Source: Galaxea fascicularis (lineage: Eukaryota > Cnidaria > Anthozoa > Scleractinia > Euphylliidae). Taken from it: DNA of 64,000 nt. Both the position numbers and the translations under genes were made by a program. The notes under the pieces were generated by a model. The model searched no databases, was not told where the DNA came from, and saw nothing but the letters and a program-made list of their open reading frames with translations. The DNA lies in the NCBI GenBank assembly GCA_948470475.1, contig OX419339.1, positions 12,747,363-12,811,362 of the forward strand, read 5' to 3'. This document shows positions 21,686-34,870 of this stretch, in pieces (position 1 is the first letter of the stretch; each line of letters opens with the position of its first letter).

Positions 21686-24600
21686 TTACTTTATTGGGTG
21701 TGTGTTTTCAAAGTCATTCTGCACCTTGACAATCATACCAGGATTGCATAAAATGTCAATGGCTGTCATGGCCAATGCCTTGCTAGCAATCAAAGTTTTT
21801 TGATGGGCTTGCTCTGTTCCTGCTGCCTTGGTAAATGCATGTGAATGATTGGCAGCTGTTGTCCCAATAGCATACATGGGATGTATTGAAGGCACCACAT
21901 GTGAAACATTACCCATGTCAGTTGAGATAAGACAGTCTTCTCTGAGGGGGAATATTACACCCAGACTCTCTGCATTCCCTTTGTACAGTTCAGCTAGTGT
22001 GTTATTGTGATCCAGGTTTGAACAATGGATAGTTTCCCATTCCATAGAGACTTCACACCCTAATAGTAACAAGACATCAAAGAAATGAATCTTAACTTCT
22101 GAAATAAATTATTTTCAAGTAAGACAAAGAATGCAAGGTGGGTTGAGTGTCCAATTAAAATAAAAAATCTTTTACTTTGCATAGTGGAGCAAAACAAGAT
22201 AAAAGTAAAACTTTTAACCCCTTTAAATCTTATGGAGCAATAAAAATTGTGAGAAGAAGTACCTGTACTTTTAAAAGGTCTAGTTTTCCTAGTTTTAATG
22301 GTGAAACATGACTGGATTTAGTTCTGGTTTTTCTGAAGACTGGGAGAGGCAGTACTGGAAAGATCCAGAATGAAACAATTCGAATGAATGAAATATTGGG
22401 AATGAAACAATTCCAGGTCACTGTTGTATTGCTTTGAATTCAAATAATTTTTGTCCTTGCACATGAAAGCTACAGTATACCCAGCAGTAATCCCATTCCC
22501 AGGTAACCCTTTCTAATTTGAGCAGTTGTTTCTTTGAACACTGTTCAACAAGAATCACATTTTGAGAGTCAGTGTTACCTTGGTTTCAAATTATTTTGGT
22601 GTGAATGAGCCACTGAAAGGGTTAAAATTGCAGTCTCTGTCATTAATGTTCATTAAAAGCTTTGACATATTACATGTACCTACCTGTAGCCAATGCAGCA
22701 CTTTTGAAGCAGTTTGTGACCTTTTCAGCAAATTTACTAAGTTCCTCATCATTTGGTGCTCTCACACAAAATCTTAACTGAGCACGGTCGGGAATAATGT
22801 TTGGCTTTACTCCCCCTTCAGAGATGATACCATGCACAAGCCAGGATGGCTTTATTTGTTGCCGCAATACACTTATGTTGTTGTATGCTATGACTGCGGC
22901 ATCCAGAGCATTAATTCCTTCCCAAGGGAATGCAGCAGCATGAGCAGCATGTCCTTTGAAAGTCACAGTTACACTGTGCCCAGATACAATTGTTGCCTTT
23001 AGCACATCCACTGGGCATGGATGAACCATCATGCAAAAGTCAACATCTTTGAAGCAGCCGTTGTTGATCATCAAAATCTTGCCGCTTCCAAATTCCTCTG
23101 CAGGAGTACCAAACACTACTATTTTCACCTTTGGCCTCTGCTTGACAGACTCCAAAGCAATTTTAAGACCTGTCATGAGACAGATAAAGAAAGGAACAAG
23201 TGAAGCAAAAACTGTGGAAATACTGGTAAGCCTTGTGAAACCACATCAACAGTACTGGGCATGTCCTCAGCAGGAATTATTTTGAAGAATGAAAAATTAC
23301 TGTATTTTTATCTTTAAATATATGATTCAATTATTTTGAGCAGTTTAAAAGGATGTGAAGAGAGAATTTTGTTCTGTATAGAGACTATATAGAGCAGCAT
23401 AATTTTTGATTATATATGCAGTTTTGATCTGAAATAGAGTGGTCAGGATTTAAATCATTATGTTTGAATAAATGTTTATTTATTTATTTATTTACGTACA
23501 TTATTTATACAGAAATTCCAGTTCAGCATAGCTGGTTGAAATGGAGATCTGTACAAAATAATATGAATAAATAACAAATTGTAGAAATCAAAACAAAAAC
23601 AAAAGAAATCATTCGAAGGGTCATAAAGGTGAAAATTAACTGAGATGATTGAGATATTTCTTGACTTTCAGCTTAAAACTAGTGAGAGACCGATCATGGC
23701 GTAAGTTACGAGGAAGAGTATTCCAGGATTTAGCGGCATTGTACTTAAGAGATGTTTGGAATTTAGTTGTCTTGGCAAGAGGCAGGCGGATAAGGTCTTT
23801 ATTTCTAGTGTTATAGTTATGGATCTGCTCCGAGGAGTGGAAGTCGTCTAGTAGATATGCTGGAGCCAAGCCATTGATGCACTTATAGACCTGTATGCAC
23901 TTGTGGTATTCTCTGCGGCACTGTAGGGATGGCCACTTCAGTGTTTGCTGTAAGTCAGTATCGGTAGCCTTGCGACCCGCAATTATTCCCGCAGCTCGCT
24001 TGAGAAGACGGTCGAGGTAGTTCTTGTTTCCCTGTCCGCAACCATCCCACACACAGCAGCAGTAATCAAATAATGGTAAAACCATAGCATTAAACAGAGT
24101 AATGCATGCTTCTTTTGGGATGACTTTTCGGGCTCTACGTAACATTCCAACCTGGGACGAGATTTTGTTTCCGATATGTTCAATGTGATCGTTCCATGTT
24201 AAGCATGGATCTAGAATGACACCCAGATATTTAAAATTGTACACCCTTTCAAGATCTTCGTCATTAACACTGACTCTCAATGACTGGACTGAACTCAGCT
24301 TTTGGTGGGTTCCCATAAGCATAACTTTGGTCTTCGAGTGATTTAACATGAGATAGTTTTGGTTCAACCATCCGACAACGTGTTCGAGATCCTGGGACAG
24401 AGCCGCTTCAATAGCTTGCACAGAACTGCTTTCAAAAAACAACAGGGTGTCGTCAGCGTACAGGTGAACTTTACAGTACTTTGTTACTGACGGTAGATCG
24501 TTAATGTACATTATGAACAAAAGAGGCCCTAAGACAGACCCCTGGGGCACACCATATAATATGGGTTCAGTGTCAGATTGAATGCCAGTGATGTTAACAC

Positions 24601-26563
24601 TTTGGGTTCTGTTTGTAAGATATGCTTTGAACCAATTCACTGAAGACTTACTATATGTGGAAATTAGGAATATATTTTGGGCTCCGGGCTGAAATAGCCA
24701 GTGTATTGAAAATGAGTGTTTGGCTTTAATGAGATCAGGGTTTGCAAAACGTTTTGATGCTAAGGCCCAAGTCAAATGCCATACTTCACATGAGCTGAAA
24801 TACACTCAGTTATTAAGTTCATGTGAAGTACGGTGTTTGAGCCAATTAAGTTCAACTAATTTCATTTGGATCAGGTGAGTTTGGGTGAAATGCTGATCTT
24901 CACATAAGCCGAACCACATGCATAATCATGTTTATGTATATCAGTGTATAAGTCAACCTTGATCAGTTTATTTTCATGATCTAGTTAAGCTTGGCTCAAT
25001 TAAGTTTGGCATTTGACTCAACGGGTGGACCCAACTAATTTGGGTCAACCTAAACTGTAATTAAGTTCTGCTCACGTGAAGTATGGCATTTGACCTGAGC
25101 ATAAGAGTTAGAGTAGTATTAATATTTATACCCACCCCTTTGAACCCCATTCCCCATTTGAGAAGATAATAACAGACATAGTTTGTTGAGCAGTTCCCCT
25201 CTAACAACTATGTGATCAGTAATATGATACACACCCACGACCACACATGATCACTGATAGCAAAGGGCAACTTACACTGTACAAGCAAGGCCGGATAAAT
25301 GTGACCCCAGTATACAGAATATTCAGCTACTGGTTTTGCCCCAAGCTTACCTTTAAACCTGTTAAAACTTAAGAGTGATCAACATCAAATTTCTCCTTGC
25401 AATATCAATGCTTTTTTGAGTGGTCACAAGTATTTAAAGAGGCTGGAAAGGGTTTTTAGCTGAACGTGTGCGCGCAATCTACACATGCACACCACAAGTT
25501 AAATACTGCGTAAAATCGCGCAAACCAGAAAATAATAAAATCTGCCTAAAACATTTGTTTTTAGCTCAAAATTTTGCTCAGTGACCTATCTTGATTTTTT
25601 GCATGCATGCACCATTGATGATGCCACTTCAAATATAAAAGTTTCGGGAAAATTATCTAGTAATTTTCTGTAAGCCATAAAACACATTTTTATATATATA
25701 TATATATATATCTTTAATTCTACTAGATAATTTTTTTTTCATACTGCCTGAAAAGTTAATGAATGTGAAGAGTTTCCCAACAAAGGAATAAAAACGGTAG
25801 GTCACCGAATTAGTTTTTCAGATAACTTGCCCTTTTTGTGGACCTTGCGCATTGCCATGGTAACTGATATAGCCCAACAATAGAGTTCCAAGGAGACATA
25901 TAGTTTGCCTACAACATTAAATATCCTTCTTTGTTATCTTTCATCGTTTCGCAAACATTACATCAACGAAAAACCCTTTCGAGCCTCCTTAAGTACAAGT
26001 TTAGTACAGGATCACACAAGATTAAATTGCTTGACATCTCAACAACGTTTCCCCACTTCTTCAAATAAGAATTTAAATTTTGATCTGCAACACCTGATTC
26101 AGTGCTCAGACCGTGCCCGCACCGCATGTACCCCACTGTTACAAGCAAGGGACGACTGTAAACCCGGTCTGCCGCACACGACTGGCGACCATTTAGTGTT
26201 CTTTAACACTGGGTTAGCACAAAGCTTACCCAAAGCCGCTGCAACACCTGATTCAGCAATCAGATTGTGTCCGCACGCGTGTCCAACTTCTGGTAGAGCG
26301 TCATATTCACTGATCAAACCAACAGTTAGACCTCCATCTACGCCAGTTTCGGCGCGAAAAGCTGTATCCAAAGTGTAATGGGGTGTCACATCGAAGCCAT
26401 AGGCTGCCAAAAATTTCGTTAGTTCGGCGTGAGCGTGCGTCTCCTTGAAAGATAGCTCCGGGTGTTTAAAAATCCGCTGGTTTAGACTGTACAGCTCAGC
26501 AGAATGCTGATCGATCGCTTCTTGCGCTTTCTGTTTTAACACATCAACCTGATCGTTAGTCAT
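21686..26563 (-). CDS. PM20D2-like: PM20D2-like M20 family dipeptidase, copy 4 (3 exons, 397 aa)
   Basis: Exons on the minus strand are 26563-26230, 23169-22684 and 22059-21686. Donors are GTAAGC and GTAGGT, acceptors ACAG and TTAG, and introns are phase 1. The start MTNDQVDVL aligns with the other copies. A longer in-frame N terminus (from 26626) is Pro/Arg-rich and unlikely. Motifs HACGHN, PAEEFGSGK, MMVHP and NHSHAF are present. The conserved CEYDAL is SEYDAL here. Exon 2 is clearly divergent from copies 2 and 3 (for example LRFCVRAPNDEEL where they have LVYYLRAPTDEEL), so substrate preference may differ. Intron 1 (3.06 kb) carries a LINE fragment, a MITE and a relic of another exon 1. This gene donated the 3' end of copy 3. 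Confidence 0.92.
23460..24730 (-). mobile_element. 5'-truncated LINE: C-terminal part of a reverse transcriptase
   Basis: A minus-strand frame (coding 3' end at 23636) shows the RT signature: LYGVPQGSVLGPLLFIMYINDLP, then LYADDTLLFF with the catalytic YADD (upstream half of RT missing), then thumb/C-terminal sequence with FKYLGVILD and FNAMVLPLFDYC. The frame remains open for about 340 codons. Beyond the stop lies a short 3' tail ending in (AAAT)n on the coding strand at about 23470-23495, typical of CR1/L2/Rex-like non-LTR retrotransposons. It sits in intron 1 of copy 4 in the same orientation as the gene. It is dead by truncation, because no endonuclease domain or RT N terminus is present. 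Confidence 0.85.
24772..25093. repeat. MITE-like inverted repeat, about 322 bp
   Basis: The ends are TCAAATGCCATACTTCACATGAGC at the left (split TCAAATGCCATAC and TTCACATGAGC) and its mirror GCTCACGTGAAG / TATGGCATTTGA at the right. The interior repeats AATTAAGTT and GGGTCAAC motifs. It abuts the 5' side of the LINE fragment in copy 4 intron 1. Confidence 0.6.
25690..25711. repeat. (TA)n microsatellite
   Basis: About 11 TA units in copy 4 intron 1. Confidence 0.85.
26085..26122 (-). pseudogene. Relic of a PM20D2-like exon 1 fragment
   Basis: Plus-strand CTGCAACACCTGATTCAG followed by degenerate TCAGA-CGTG-CCGCAC matches the last part of exon 1 of copy 4 (26240-26278) with a few substitutions. 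On the minus strand it reads roughly GHGLSTESGVA where the genes have CGHNLIAESGVA. It lacks a splice donor and the rest of the exon. It is a remnant of an additional, lost gene copy or of a local duplication. It lies only 110-150 bp downstream of the real exon 1. Confidence 0.6.
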
Positions 26564-28752
26564 TATGGCTGTACAGGCAGGCAGTCGACGAAACCTGGGC
26601 CGGGGGAGAGGGCTGGGGGGAGGCACTGTTCCAACTCCTGACCCGATTTCAGTCGAAAATATGTCATTTTCGACACCCGTTTTCAGACCTGATGTTGCGG
26701 TTACAAATTTTCCTACTGGCTTTGCATCAGTGCCGAAGCCAAGAATAAATTCAGCTCAAATTATACATTTTGGTTTTTATTTCATACGCTCTTGTTGTTC
26801 CCTTGAAAATGACACCCAATTTCAGACCAAAATGGTCAAAATCTATTCTCATTTTCAGACCAAAACGGCTCAAAAACCCTAACCTTTGGGGTGGCACATA
26901 CCCATGTAGCTTATATAGGGAACTACCTCCCCTCACCCCCCCCCCGGGGGGGGACCTTGACATTGTTCTAAGCCGGGGCCTGGGGCAAATCCTACCCACC
27001 AAGTCTGCATGAGTCATCAGTGAGGAGAATGAAAAGAATTTGTCAAGCAAAACATATAGCAAATTTTAAAAGAGACAAATTACAATTGAAAGAGTTTTCG
27101 GTTTTCGGCGAATATTTGAAGGCAACTGATCAACTGTCAATAGGCCGGTTCCCTCTGCAGGTACCGGAGCACAAATGACGTAAAACAAGAGGAGCAAAAG
27201 ACAGAACACAAAAAAATGGCAAATAAAAAGTAATCCCAAGAGTACAAAATACAATGCTTTTTGGTACCCGCAGAAAGACCCAATGGGCCTGTATAGATTG
27301 TGCTAGTAAACTGAGTCAATGTTGCTCCGAAAATTGCAAAATCAAAGTTGCAAAAAATCGGAAAAGATGCTATCAGAATGTAATGAATGCTTGCAAAGTG
27401 AGCTGTTTTATTCTGCATAACATCTTAAAACAACATGCAGAAGTTGTTTGTTGCGTACTGCTTCCATCGTCTCTTTCCACAGTTGCCATGAGTGAAATAA
27501 CAGTGTGGGGGAGTCAATGAACAACCGCTGGAAATTTAAAGCGTTGTTCCTGAAATCAATAGCTGCTAACCTGTTTGTGGGCGCACATTTGATACTGAGT
27601 TTACACATCCACAGCATTTTAGTACCAACCAAAATATCTTGAACTCTATGTTTACGTAAATACTTTCTTTTGTTTCATTAAACCAATATAGGCAGGCGTT
27701 AGCATCTGGACTGGAATAAATATCCACGAAAGCTATGAATCCGAGATGTGGCGTTTATGTAAATTACTACCCGCAAGGCACATCGGAACATGTCAAGAGA
27801 CTGATGTAGGATAGAGATACTTTACCCGGGGTAAGGCTTCTTTATCTCCTTTAATTTTCACTGACCAAGTGCGTTACACTGCCATTTTTATGTAACATCA
27901 GACGCAATAACACAGGCAATGAAAGTGTAGGGCTTGTGGGATGTGGCTTGGAGTGACAAGAATACCTCACAAATTCATGTGTCTAGGTAAGTTGAAAGCC
28001 ACTCATTGGGCACTAAGACCACTCCAAGCCACATACCACAAGCCTTTCACTTTCATTGCTTGTTTTATCTACTAATCTAACTCTCTAATTTAATACGATT
28101 TTTCAGTGTACTGGACAGAATACAAATCATGATTTTTCTTTGACGATTATATTGTTAACACAAGCTGAAGCTAAAGGATGAGTAATTCTCTCTTGCCTAT
28201 GCTTGTATTTATGCTTATGCGGAAGTGGCTTCCCGTCAGAAATCAGACGAGATGAATAGCAGAACAGAGGAGCTCGCCCTCCTAGGTTTCGGTACAAAGA
28301 GTCCTAATGTTATGTTTAGGCCTGCACCGGTTCTTACGCTTACACTGAAAACCACGCTAAATCACGGTATTCGGCGAATCATCTTTTCATTCATTCTCCA
28401 AAACTGGTCTTCAGGCCAAAGAGAGGGTTACAGGTAACCTTAGATGAGGGGCACACTACCGTAATGTTGGGAGGCTGGATGTAACATATTTTTAGGGGAA
28501 AACAGTTTCAGACAGAATGGACTAAAGCGAATCCAGTACCTCCTTCAATGTGTTACAGAAACGCCACTGAGGACGGATCTTGAGTTGACAAATTTAGACT
28601 GGTAACTGGCACTTAGCCAAAATGGGTGTAGAATTAATGACATATATAACGCAAAAATACTGAAGAAATTCTTAGTGTGGCAAATCCTTATTAGGAGGAT
28701 AATACTCAAATCTAATCAGACTAATCAGCTGTAAACTCAGTTCTTTTCACGG
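26564..28752. other. Intergenic stretch between the dipeptidase and DSL clusters
   Basis: It holds a C/G homopolymer junction near 26937-26954, the reverse copy (27398-27495) of the repeat at 4975-5079, and the palindrome at 27914-28062. The remaining open frames show no recognisable domains. No gene is supported here. Confidence 0.5.
27914..28062. repeat. Palindromic dispersed repeat, about 149 bp
   Basis: Arms of about 43 bp are inverted: GGCAATGAAAGTG and GGCTTGTGGGATGTGGCTTGG on the left, mirrored by CCAAGCCACATACCACAAGCC and CACTTTCATTGCTTG on the right. The middle (ACAAGAATACCTCACAAA, GAAAGCCACTCATTGGGCACT) recurs at 43085-43185, so this is a repeat family. No coding potential. Confidence 0.7.
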
Positions 28753-31700
28753 TCACTCATTCTTGAACAGGGGCTTCGTTATGGAATAACGACAGTCCAC
28801 TCCCCTCCATCCTTTCAAACATATTTTCGATCCGTAACTTGGATCACACGTGTAGTGCCCGTTGATGTCATCGTTATGCGGGACGCAGTACTCAGTGCAG
28901 TCGGGACCATACCACCAGGGATTACACACTTTAACTCCATTGTCCGTACATTTGTACTGTGCTTCTTCGGTAGTTTTATTCCCCGCCAAACATGTCAGGG
29001 AACAATTGCCACTGAATCCACTGAAGCCCTCAAAACACACTTTGTTACCGTCGTTATCACACGCATAATGACCGAGATCGTCGTCATCTTGAGGAACACA
29101 AAACGTCGTGCACTTCTCGCCGTGCCAGCCATGCATGCACATCTTACTTCCGTCTTCCTCACAAATGTAATGCCCGCCATCATCGTCGCGAGGAATGCAT
29201 TGCGTGCGGCAGTTGCTACCAAACCACGTCGGCAGGCACTGTCTCAATCCGTCCGCACCTCTACATCTGTTACGAAAAATATGTTACAGTACGACTGACG
29301 AAGTGTGATTGCCTATGTTTGAGTCCGAATTACTGCTTAATTAAAAATGTTTGAATACATAAGGGGTGTAAGAATGTTTATGCTAGAAAGGAAAGGCGCA
29401 AGAGCGGAGGATTAACCTATTAGAGCCCAAAAGAAACTTCAGGTAGGATGTGTTGCAGGTTACCTGAGGGGTGAGGCATCTCGGTTATTTCGGGAAAAGG
29501 AACCGAGAGCTTCAAAAGCGTCACGCCTTTTCTCAGTTCTATGTCTAAGACATGAAATAGAAATGAGAACTCAGAGTAATATTTTATGGACGGATGCGGA
29601 GGTATAGACCAAACCTACGAGTAAGGAGTAAGATTGATAGACTTACTTGTAATGACCTAACTCGTCGCTGTCCTGAGGGACACAGTATGTAGAACAGCGA
29701 GGACCGAACCAGTTGTTGACGCAGCTGTTGCAGGATGGCCCTTGCCAGTTTCGCAAACATCGCTTATTTCCTTCATTATCACAGGAGAAGTGTCCATGCT
29801 GCGGGTCATCTCGCGGAATGCAATACCGTGTGCAGCGGTTTCCATACCAATTGCGCCTGCAAATCTTTCTTCCCTCGTGATCACAGGTGTAGTGCCCACT
29901 CGAGTCATCCCGCGGGATACACTTCACATTGCAACCGGTACCATAGTAATTCTTGTCACAGTACAACTCTAGCTCTATCCTAACACTTATGCGACTGCCT
30001 CTTATCATCAACTTCCTTCTTAAAGGACTATACGATGGTCCTGGTTTGACGGATGGTACAGTAATGTGAGTGCCCTCCACGAAGTCATCTGTCGTGTATT
30101 TGTCTTTATCCCAGACTTCCACTCCTATTGTAATGGTGCCCTGAAAGACCATAATATTTTCCGGCAGTCAGCACATTTTCTATAATTATATTCGACAGGT
30201 TTTGGAGTACAATGCTGGGCAGTCATTCTGTCCACAGTCACAGTTGAATTAAGTCTTTACACATATATAACGCTCGAAAGTCTGCTGTTGTGCCGGATTG
30301 CGCCTAACCACGCCTGCAATTTACACATCGGTCGTGCTAATAATTCACTTTGAGTACAAATAGGTCATTTATGACGATTTTTCGTTCAAGCGTCTCAAAA
30401 CAGAGCAATCATTTCAGCAAATCTAAACAGCAAATGATCGACACACATATTCGGCGCGGAATACATATAGCAGACGCCAGTGGATCTCCAAGTACTTAAG
30501 CTGCGAGTCTGCTTCTTCAATCACACATGGACTGGCTGGATTTCCAGATGGGATACTAAATCCTCACGCAATATCCTAACCTCTAAATTAGTTTGTGGGG
30601 TTTTCTGAACACTCCTGGTTGGGGAAAAATGTAGCGAGAGAATTTTTGTTTGTCCTAGTTACACAACTTGGTAGAACAAAACCAAAGTTTGCCCTACCAT
30701 AGTACTCTAATGAAAATAACTGTATGCGCTTACCTGGAAATAATCAAAAGAAAACTCCCTCCTGATGTTGAAGTGATGGTTATCATTATCTCCAACCACA
30801 CCTGTATTGGCCCTTCCCATGTTACAACTGTGCGCTGGGCCGGACCCTGACTGCGTCACACACAGCTTAAAGTACGCGTCACATGGATAGCAACGACCAA
30901 AATTGAATAGCACGTGATCACAGCATTTGCCATTGCTCATACGATGGCTTGGGTTTCTGTAGCTCTTTAAAGTGACCACTGCGCGCCCTGTACCTTTGCA
31001 AGGAACCTGTTAACAAAAAAAAGTATTTTTATTCAAAAAGTCACAGTCTTGTTCGGTCACCCGTAGTCGACGTACTCGGTGGATCCATTTTCTACTTTGT
31101 TTTAGCCTGCCTAACAGTAGCGGGAGTTAGCTCCTCTCATCGTGTGACTGATCCCTCGGACGCGTCCCTCTATATCCCAACCACCCGCCCCCAGCCCCCA
31201 AAGACAAAATAGCAATTATCTACTTAAATTGCTATTTTTTGTTATCTACTCTACAGCTTATCTACTATTTACTTTAGTATTGTTACATACAGGGATTTTG
31301 CCATTGTTAAAATAGGCAGAGTCTCGTCGATTTTCTAAACATTTCAAACCATGCAATTATCTACTACAATTGCTATTTTTTGTTATCTACTCTACAGCTT
31401 ATCTACTATTTACCTTAGTATTGTTACACACAGGGATTTTGCCATTGTTAAAATAGGCAGAGTCTTGTCGATTTTCTAAACATTTCAAACCATGCAATTA
31501 TCTACTACAATTGCTATTTTTTGTTATCTACTCTACAGCTTATCTACTATTTACTTTAGTATTGTTACACACAGGGATTTTGCCATTGTTAAAATAGGCA
31601 GAGTCTCGCATTTTCCAAACAATTCAAACCATGCGAAGATAGGGTTATCTTAATGCGCTTATCAGAGGATTTGACCGAAAATTGGTCTAGTTTAAACATG

Positions 31701-33366
31701 CCGCGTCATTAGACTCCTCTGCCGCTGAAGTCCAACCCAAAGATAACTGCCACTCTTGAGTGTGTCATGAATGAACGCTGTAAGAATTATGTAGTATGAC
31801 AATTATTTTCAATCTTCAAAGCTTTCAGGATGAGCAGTAGTTTCCCAAGGTTAAATAACTATAACCAAATAGCTCGGGCTTGTAGGGTACGGGGTGAAAT
31901 CGTTAGTGTGACCATTCGAATTTAGAAAACGCTTTCGTGCGCTATTGTCATGTCGTGCTATTGTTATGCTTTTTTAAACGCACAAAATTCTTCAATTGAG
32001 CATCATCTCATTTCTCCTTAGTAATAAAGTATCAAACAAACAGCCCATGAGAATAAATGAATAAATGATATGAGTACCAAAGATGGACTTTATTGATGGT
32101 TAAGCAAATTCTCTCAACTACTGCCAGGAGAAATTTACTGAAAACATTGAGGAGAAAATATTCTTTATTGTGCTTTACTTAAGCCCTTATAGTGAGCGTC
32201 ATCTCATTTCTCCTTCCAGTATCAAACAGTCCATGATAATAAACAAAATTATTTCCAAAATATACTGTTCTTTTGTTTAAACAAATTCTTGCCTGAAATT
32301 CTGCAAGCAGCTAGATCTAATATTATTTTGGCGCTCTTCTGGGACAAACGGTCCTCTCTTCTTTACGACACCGAAGTCCTGCGGTTTTATTATTTGGATC
32401 AGAAAACCCTTCTAAGATAAAACGACAAACTGCATGATTTTTAAAGTACTGAAAGCAAAATACACGAGGGGACTGCAATGAAACAGTCACGGAGAGAAAG
32501 AGTGTGTCAGGAAGTATAGAGACTTTATCGCTGAAACAACTGAAGGGCATGAATTGTTTCAGCACCGCTTCACGTAAACAAAATGAAGTCAAATTAAGCT
32601 CTTCCAAAGCGGCTGAAATGAGGCAGAGCTTTCTCTTTAGTCACTCAAGGGAGAACCTTGAGAGAAATATACAAAGGTCATTTTAGAGAATTAAAAATGA
32701 CCTATTTGTTTCCCTTCCGCAGTTCACCTCCCCTGTTTAATTCATTTTCTCCCCCCTTAAAAATTCCTGTAGATCCGGTGATTAAGACCTATCAAGGAAG
32801 ATAACTCCATTTTCTTCTACTCAAAACTATAGGCAAGAAGTGGGCATAAAAGATATGTTGATGAATTTAATATCGATTTGACTGAATCGATCGACTAATT
32901 GGAAAGCATTTGCGCCGGTGAAAGTTGTGCATATGATGTGAAAGCGGCCAACAAATGCATATTAGGGACCTTTAGATTTGAGTACGAGTACGAGATCGAG
33001 TACGAGTACGAATTTCTAATTTCAAACCAGTCACCTCCCCTGAGCCCTCACTCTTCCTATAGTGATCACTAGTGATCATCTAAAGGACGCGAACAGGATT
33101 TGAAAAGTCGTACTCGTACTCGATCTCGCACTCGTAGTCAAATCTAAAGGTCCCTAATACATTAGCTACGACGGTTACGCAACGATTAGCTTGGTCTAAA
33201 ATAAGAACAACGTACAGCCACTAGGCTTGTAATGTGCTTGCTCTTCTGTTAAGTTGGCTTCGTTTGAATAGTCGCATCTTAGAACAACATAGCAAGGATT
33301 AAAAGGCGAGACACTTACCACGAGGCAAAATAACAGTGCAGTAGCGCTGAGTAACGACGATTGCAT
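28753..33366 (-). CDS. Secreted MNNL + multi-DSL protein, gene B (4 exons, 442 aa)
   Basis: Exons on the minus strand are 33366-33319, 31006-30734, 30140-29647 and 29266-28753. Intron phases are 0, 0 and 2, with donors GTAAGT, GTAAGC and GTAAGT. Exon 1 encodes a 16-residue hydrophobic start (MQSSLLSATALLFCLV). An ATG further upstream is less likely, because gene C also has a 48-nt exon 1. Residues about 17-107 form an MNNL domain (GKCC, CDAYFKLC). Then comes a C2-like segment (ITIGVEVWDKDKYTTDDF), then seven DSL-like units of the pattern W-[YFH]-G-x2-C...C-[VI]-P-[RQH]-[DN]-D...GHY-x-C...C. There is no EGF repeat and no membrane helix; the protein ends shortly after DSL 7. Notch ligands normally carry one DSL. 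A Notch-binding or decoy role is inference. Confidence 0.9.
31212..31634. repeat. Tandem repeat, three units of 141 bp
   Basis: Units start GCAATTATCTACT at 31212, 31353 and 31494. They are almost identical, containing CTCTACAGCTTATCTACTATTTAC and ATAGGCAGAGTCT (each shared by all units). The array is in intron 1 of gene B. Its low divergence suggests a recent expansion. It is a minisatellite, not CRISPR: there are no unique spacers. Confidence 0.9.
32962..33158. mobile_element. MITE-like palindrome, about 197 bp, in gene B intron 1
   Basis: The ends are TTAGGGACCTTTAGATTTGA and its mirror TCAAATCTAAAGGTCCCTAA. Subterminal repeats of GAGTACGAGTACGAG follow, mirrored as CTCGTACTCG. No target duplication could be fixed because the ends are themselves palindromic near TTA/TAA. 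No coding sequence. Confidence 0.7.
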
Positions 33367-34870
33367 TTTCAAGAGTATAATCTGGCTCAAAGTATATCCT
33401 GGCTCAAACCTGATCAACAATAAATTGTGTAAACTATACACGATACCACGATGTCGTTTTGTTAGCCAACGAACGATAGAACCAAAAGAAGTTCTGTTTC
33501 GAAGGCACGTCGAACTGCCAAGAATGACGCAGGACTCATAGGTGTTGACAGGTTATGATTACGGTGAATCAAATACGTTTGGCACTGTTCCGACCGCATG
33601 TCAGACTGATGCTGTGGCGGAAGCGTTACCCCGCTCAGCACGATATTCATCATGATGGCCTTTATCACAATTGTTAAATCTAGATTGCTACAATAGATAG
33701 TGCCCAGAAAAGATGGTCTCGAAATCACAAGCTAGAAAATAGCCCAACTGTATATATCTGTCCGGCTCACCAATCCTTAGCCTGCTTCGCAGACAGTGAA
33801 CATACCGCCGATACACACAGTCTGCGCAACGGCTCCCAAAAGCTTGTTCTGATTACTCGGACTTCCTGTGAAAGCTCTAAGTCTAAAAATGTGCTCCGTT
33901 CTTCGTCGTCATCGTCGTCGTTTTCCACAAAACTCACTTTCGGCGTATTTGCGCAGACGCTAACGATCAGAAAAACCTGTTTGCGTATGTCTGTTGAAAG
34001 CTACAAGTCACTTCAATGCACAAGTCGACGGTGGATTCCTCGACGGATTTTCATAGAAAAGAAGTTGACATGTCTACAAACACGCCGTTCCGTAGTAGAC
34101 CCACACTAAATGATGATGGTGAGCGTTCATTTCGAAACTCGAAGCCAACATGAGAAATAGAGCTGAATGAGCTATCAGTGAGTCACAAAAAGCGCGCAAA
34201 CTTTGACTACCAATGACAAAAGTACCTTCACGAACTTGAGTGAAAACTCTGTATTAGGTGCTGGCGAATACAAGATACCCGTTGATGATCAGATTAGAGG
34301 TACAAAGAAGAACAGCAGCGCAACAACAGCAACAACAACAACAACAGGAAAAACCGCCATTTTGGGTCATCCACGCATCGAAGCGAAGATGCTAGTAACG
34401 TCTTTACTTTTGTGACTATTGTGTGCATTTAAAAAGACAATGCAATTATCTGTGCATGATCAACGTGAGCCGTAGTGAAAACAGAATATAGAAAGGAATT
34501 CAGTTCTCGTTCTATATATTTTGTGTCCCGTACTTTATTATCAGCTCTAACTGATTTTCTATGCCATGTATCAACACAAAGCAAACGGTTGGGCTCATCT
34601 CCAATGTGATAACCTGAAAGGTTTTCCTTGTTTTTGGACTTCTGTTTTGTTGTAGATTTTGTTTTCTCGGCGGATGAGCGCAATGTTGAAATGAATGTAC
34701 TTGAAAAATGTGACGAACTACACTGACAAGAGAAGGCGTGCAGCTACAGTGTATTTGTACATAATTTGATCATAACTGATATCTGTCATCTGTAGGGAAA
34801 TTAAAATAAGGAAAGGTATTCAGATTTCGTCATGCTAAGTTCGGTTTCTTTATTATAATTACAACCGTGT

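Noticed and set aside
23983..24183. Short frame overlapping the LINE
   Set aside because: Different frame from the reverse transcriptase; it is a shadow of the RT coding sequence.
31212..31634. CRISPR-like repeat array
   Set aside because: Units are contiguous 141-bp copies with no unique spacers, in an animal intron. It is a minisatellite.
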